From: Patescibacteria group bacterium
GTDB taxonomy: Bacteria > Patescibacteriota > Minisyncoccia > CAIUEV01 > JAHKAQ01
NCBI GenBank assembly: GCA_018825765.1
Contig: JAHKAQ010000063.1
Span: 1-6,351, forward strand
Reading direction: 5' to 3'
Length of the DNA stretch: 6,351 nucleotides
Made by a program: the position numbers and the translations under genes. This document shows positions 5,700 through 6,351 of this stretch, piece after piece (the stretch's first letter is position 1; the number at the start of each line of letters is the position of its first letter). The notes beneath the pieces were generated by a model, which was given only the letters and a program-made list of their open reading frames with translations, did not search any database and had not been told where the DNA came from.

Positions 5700-6188
5700 G
5701 TGCCCAGGACTCTAAAAATAGAGCGTAAATATAGACCAGGCTGGGAGGAGATTTGGTTTAAGATTGTTGGTATTATATCCCGGCGTTCGGTTTGTTTGTA
5801 TTATAAGGTGGGAGCGGTAATAGCGCGGGATAAGCAGTTTCTGGCCATGGGATATAACGGGCCGCCCAAAGGAGTGGCGCATTGCGATAAGGTGGGTTGC
5901 GCTAAAATTGTAAAAGGGGTAAACAGAAAGCACCAGGGTCTTTGCCGCGGAGCGCACGCTGAATTAAACGCGATCGCCAACGCGGCGAGTCTGGGGATAA
6001 ATATAAGCGGGGCGGATATGTATGTTACTTTCCGGCCGTGCGCGATTTGCGTTAAGACTATCATTAATTCAGGGATTAAAAGAGTTTTTTACCTAAAAGA
6101 ATACAAAGGAGATGAGGTGGCCTGGGATTACGTGAAACAGAGTAATTTAGTGCTAAGAAAAGTGGTTTTTGAGAATAAAAAAGCGTGA
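5700..6188 (+). CDS. dCMP deaminase (ComEB/DCTD-type zinc cytidine deaminase family)
   Basis: The 162-residue enzyme should deaminate dCMP to dUMP, the substrate of thymidylate synthase, in the cytosol. The CDA-fold zinc site is complete: His86-Ala-Glu88 (zinc ligand and proton shuttle) and Pro113-Cys114-x-x-Cys117. The dCMP-deaminase-specific pattern is also present: RRSVCLYYKVGAVI (28-41), MGYNGPPKG (50-58), HCDKVGC (61-67) and LCRGAHAE (81-88). Cys62, Cys67 and Cys82 resemble the residues around the second, structural zinc in phage T4 dCMP deaminase. The overall pattern argues against tRNA adenosine deaminase TadA or guanine deaminase. GTG 5700 is the only plausible start, since TGA lies in frame twelve bases upstream and the next Met is residue 50. 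A run of eight T precedes it, with no Shine-Dalgarno sequence. It is probably read through from rplA, and its TGA overlaps the next gene. Confidence 0.92.
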   Translation: MPRTLKIERKYRPGWEEIWFKIVGIISRRSVCLYYKVGAVIARDKQFLAMGYNGPPKGVAHCDKVGCAKIVKGVNRKHQGLCRGAHAELNAIANAASLGINISGADMYVTFRPCAICVKTIINSGIKRVFYLKEYKGDEVAWDYVKQSNLVLRKVVFENKKA

Positions 6189-6351
6189 AAAAAGCGACAG
6201 ATTTAAAATTAGAATTATTGGGAGTAATTCCGCGGTATAAATCGGGAAAGATAGAGCTTAGCCCGCAGGAAGTGGCGGCTTTTTCCGGGCTGTTGACTTT
6301 CAGGGGGAGTTCAGTTTCCAAGCTGGTAAAAGAGGCGCGAATCAAAAAACA
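6185..6351 (+). CDS. Unknown protein, N-terminal part (runs off the window)
   Basis: An open frame begins at a GTG that overlaps the stop of the dCMP deaminase gene (GTGA, 6185-6188) and stays open to the window edge, giving 55 complete residues. The overlap is the same arrangement as secE/nusG and suggests translational coupling. The visible part is mixed and basic, starting MKKATDLKLELLGVIPRY. It has a later helix-prone stretch ELSPQEVAAFSGLL (24-37) and KLVKEARIKK (46-55). There is no signal peptide, transmembrane helix or motif I can name, so no function is proposed. It is read as coding because of the coupling, the absence of stops and a codon usage like its neighbours. Confidence 0.55.
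   Translation, partial: MKKATDLKLELLGVIPRYKSGKIELSPQEVAAFSGLLTFRGSSVSKLVKEARIKK

Noticed and set aside
1635..6188. Alternative genetic code with TGA read as glycine
   Set aside because: TGA ends the membrane protein, secE and dCMP deaminase genes at sensible lengths, and all conserved proteins read through cleanly under the standard bacterial code without internal TGA.
1..6351. Mobile element, CRISPR array, toxin-antitoxin pair, tRNA or rRNA
   Set aside because: No transposase, recombinase or nuclease motifs, no spaced direct repeats, no terminal inverted repeats and no cloverleaf or rRNA-like sequence were found on either strand.

Overview
The window reads as a stretch of chromosome from a Patescibacteria/CPR-type bacterium, most likely within or near the Parcubacteria. 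This is inferred from several things: compact Lys-rich proteins with close spacing or 4-base overlaps, an AT-leaning composition, no recognisable Shine-Dalgarno sequence before any gene, and a small four-helix membrane protein of a type I associate with this radiation. TGA acts as a normal stop at three gene ends, so the TGA=Gly code of Gracilibacteria/Absconditabacteria does not apply. No mobile element, CRISPR array, tRNA or rRNA is visible.

Left arm (minus strand, 24-1209): a two-gene unit, rpiB followed by a 3-hexulose-6-phosphate synthase gene. Together they can supply pentose phosphate for nucleotide synthesis, because the synthase run in reverse releases ribulose 5-phosphate plus formaldehyde and RpiB turns ribulose 5-phosphate into ribose 5-phosphate. 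The isomerase that would complete a reverse ribulose-monophosphate route (PHI/HxlB) is not in the window.

Centre (plus strand, 1269-3711): a short divergent promoter region separates rpiB from an unrecognised four-helix membrane protein gene. A 94-base gap follows, with a predicted promoter and a GNRA-loop hairpin, and then a complete gyrB for the ATPase/TOPRIM subunit of DNA gyrase.

Right arm (plus strand, 3718-6351): a very good sigma-70-like promoter, then a terminator-like hairpin, then the transcription/translation cluster secE-nusG-rplK-rplA. It continues into a dCMP deaminase gene and a translationally overlapping unknown ORF that runs off the window. rplJ and rplL, which commonly follow rplA, are not here. 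The genes are mostly core housekeeping: DNA supercoiling, protein export, transcription elongation, the ribosomal stalk base and L1 stalk, and deoxynucleotide supply. The most interesting non-coding signals are the hairpins lying between the predicted promoters and the start codons of gyrB and secE.
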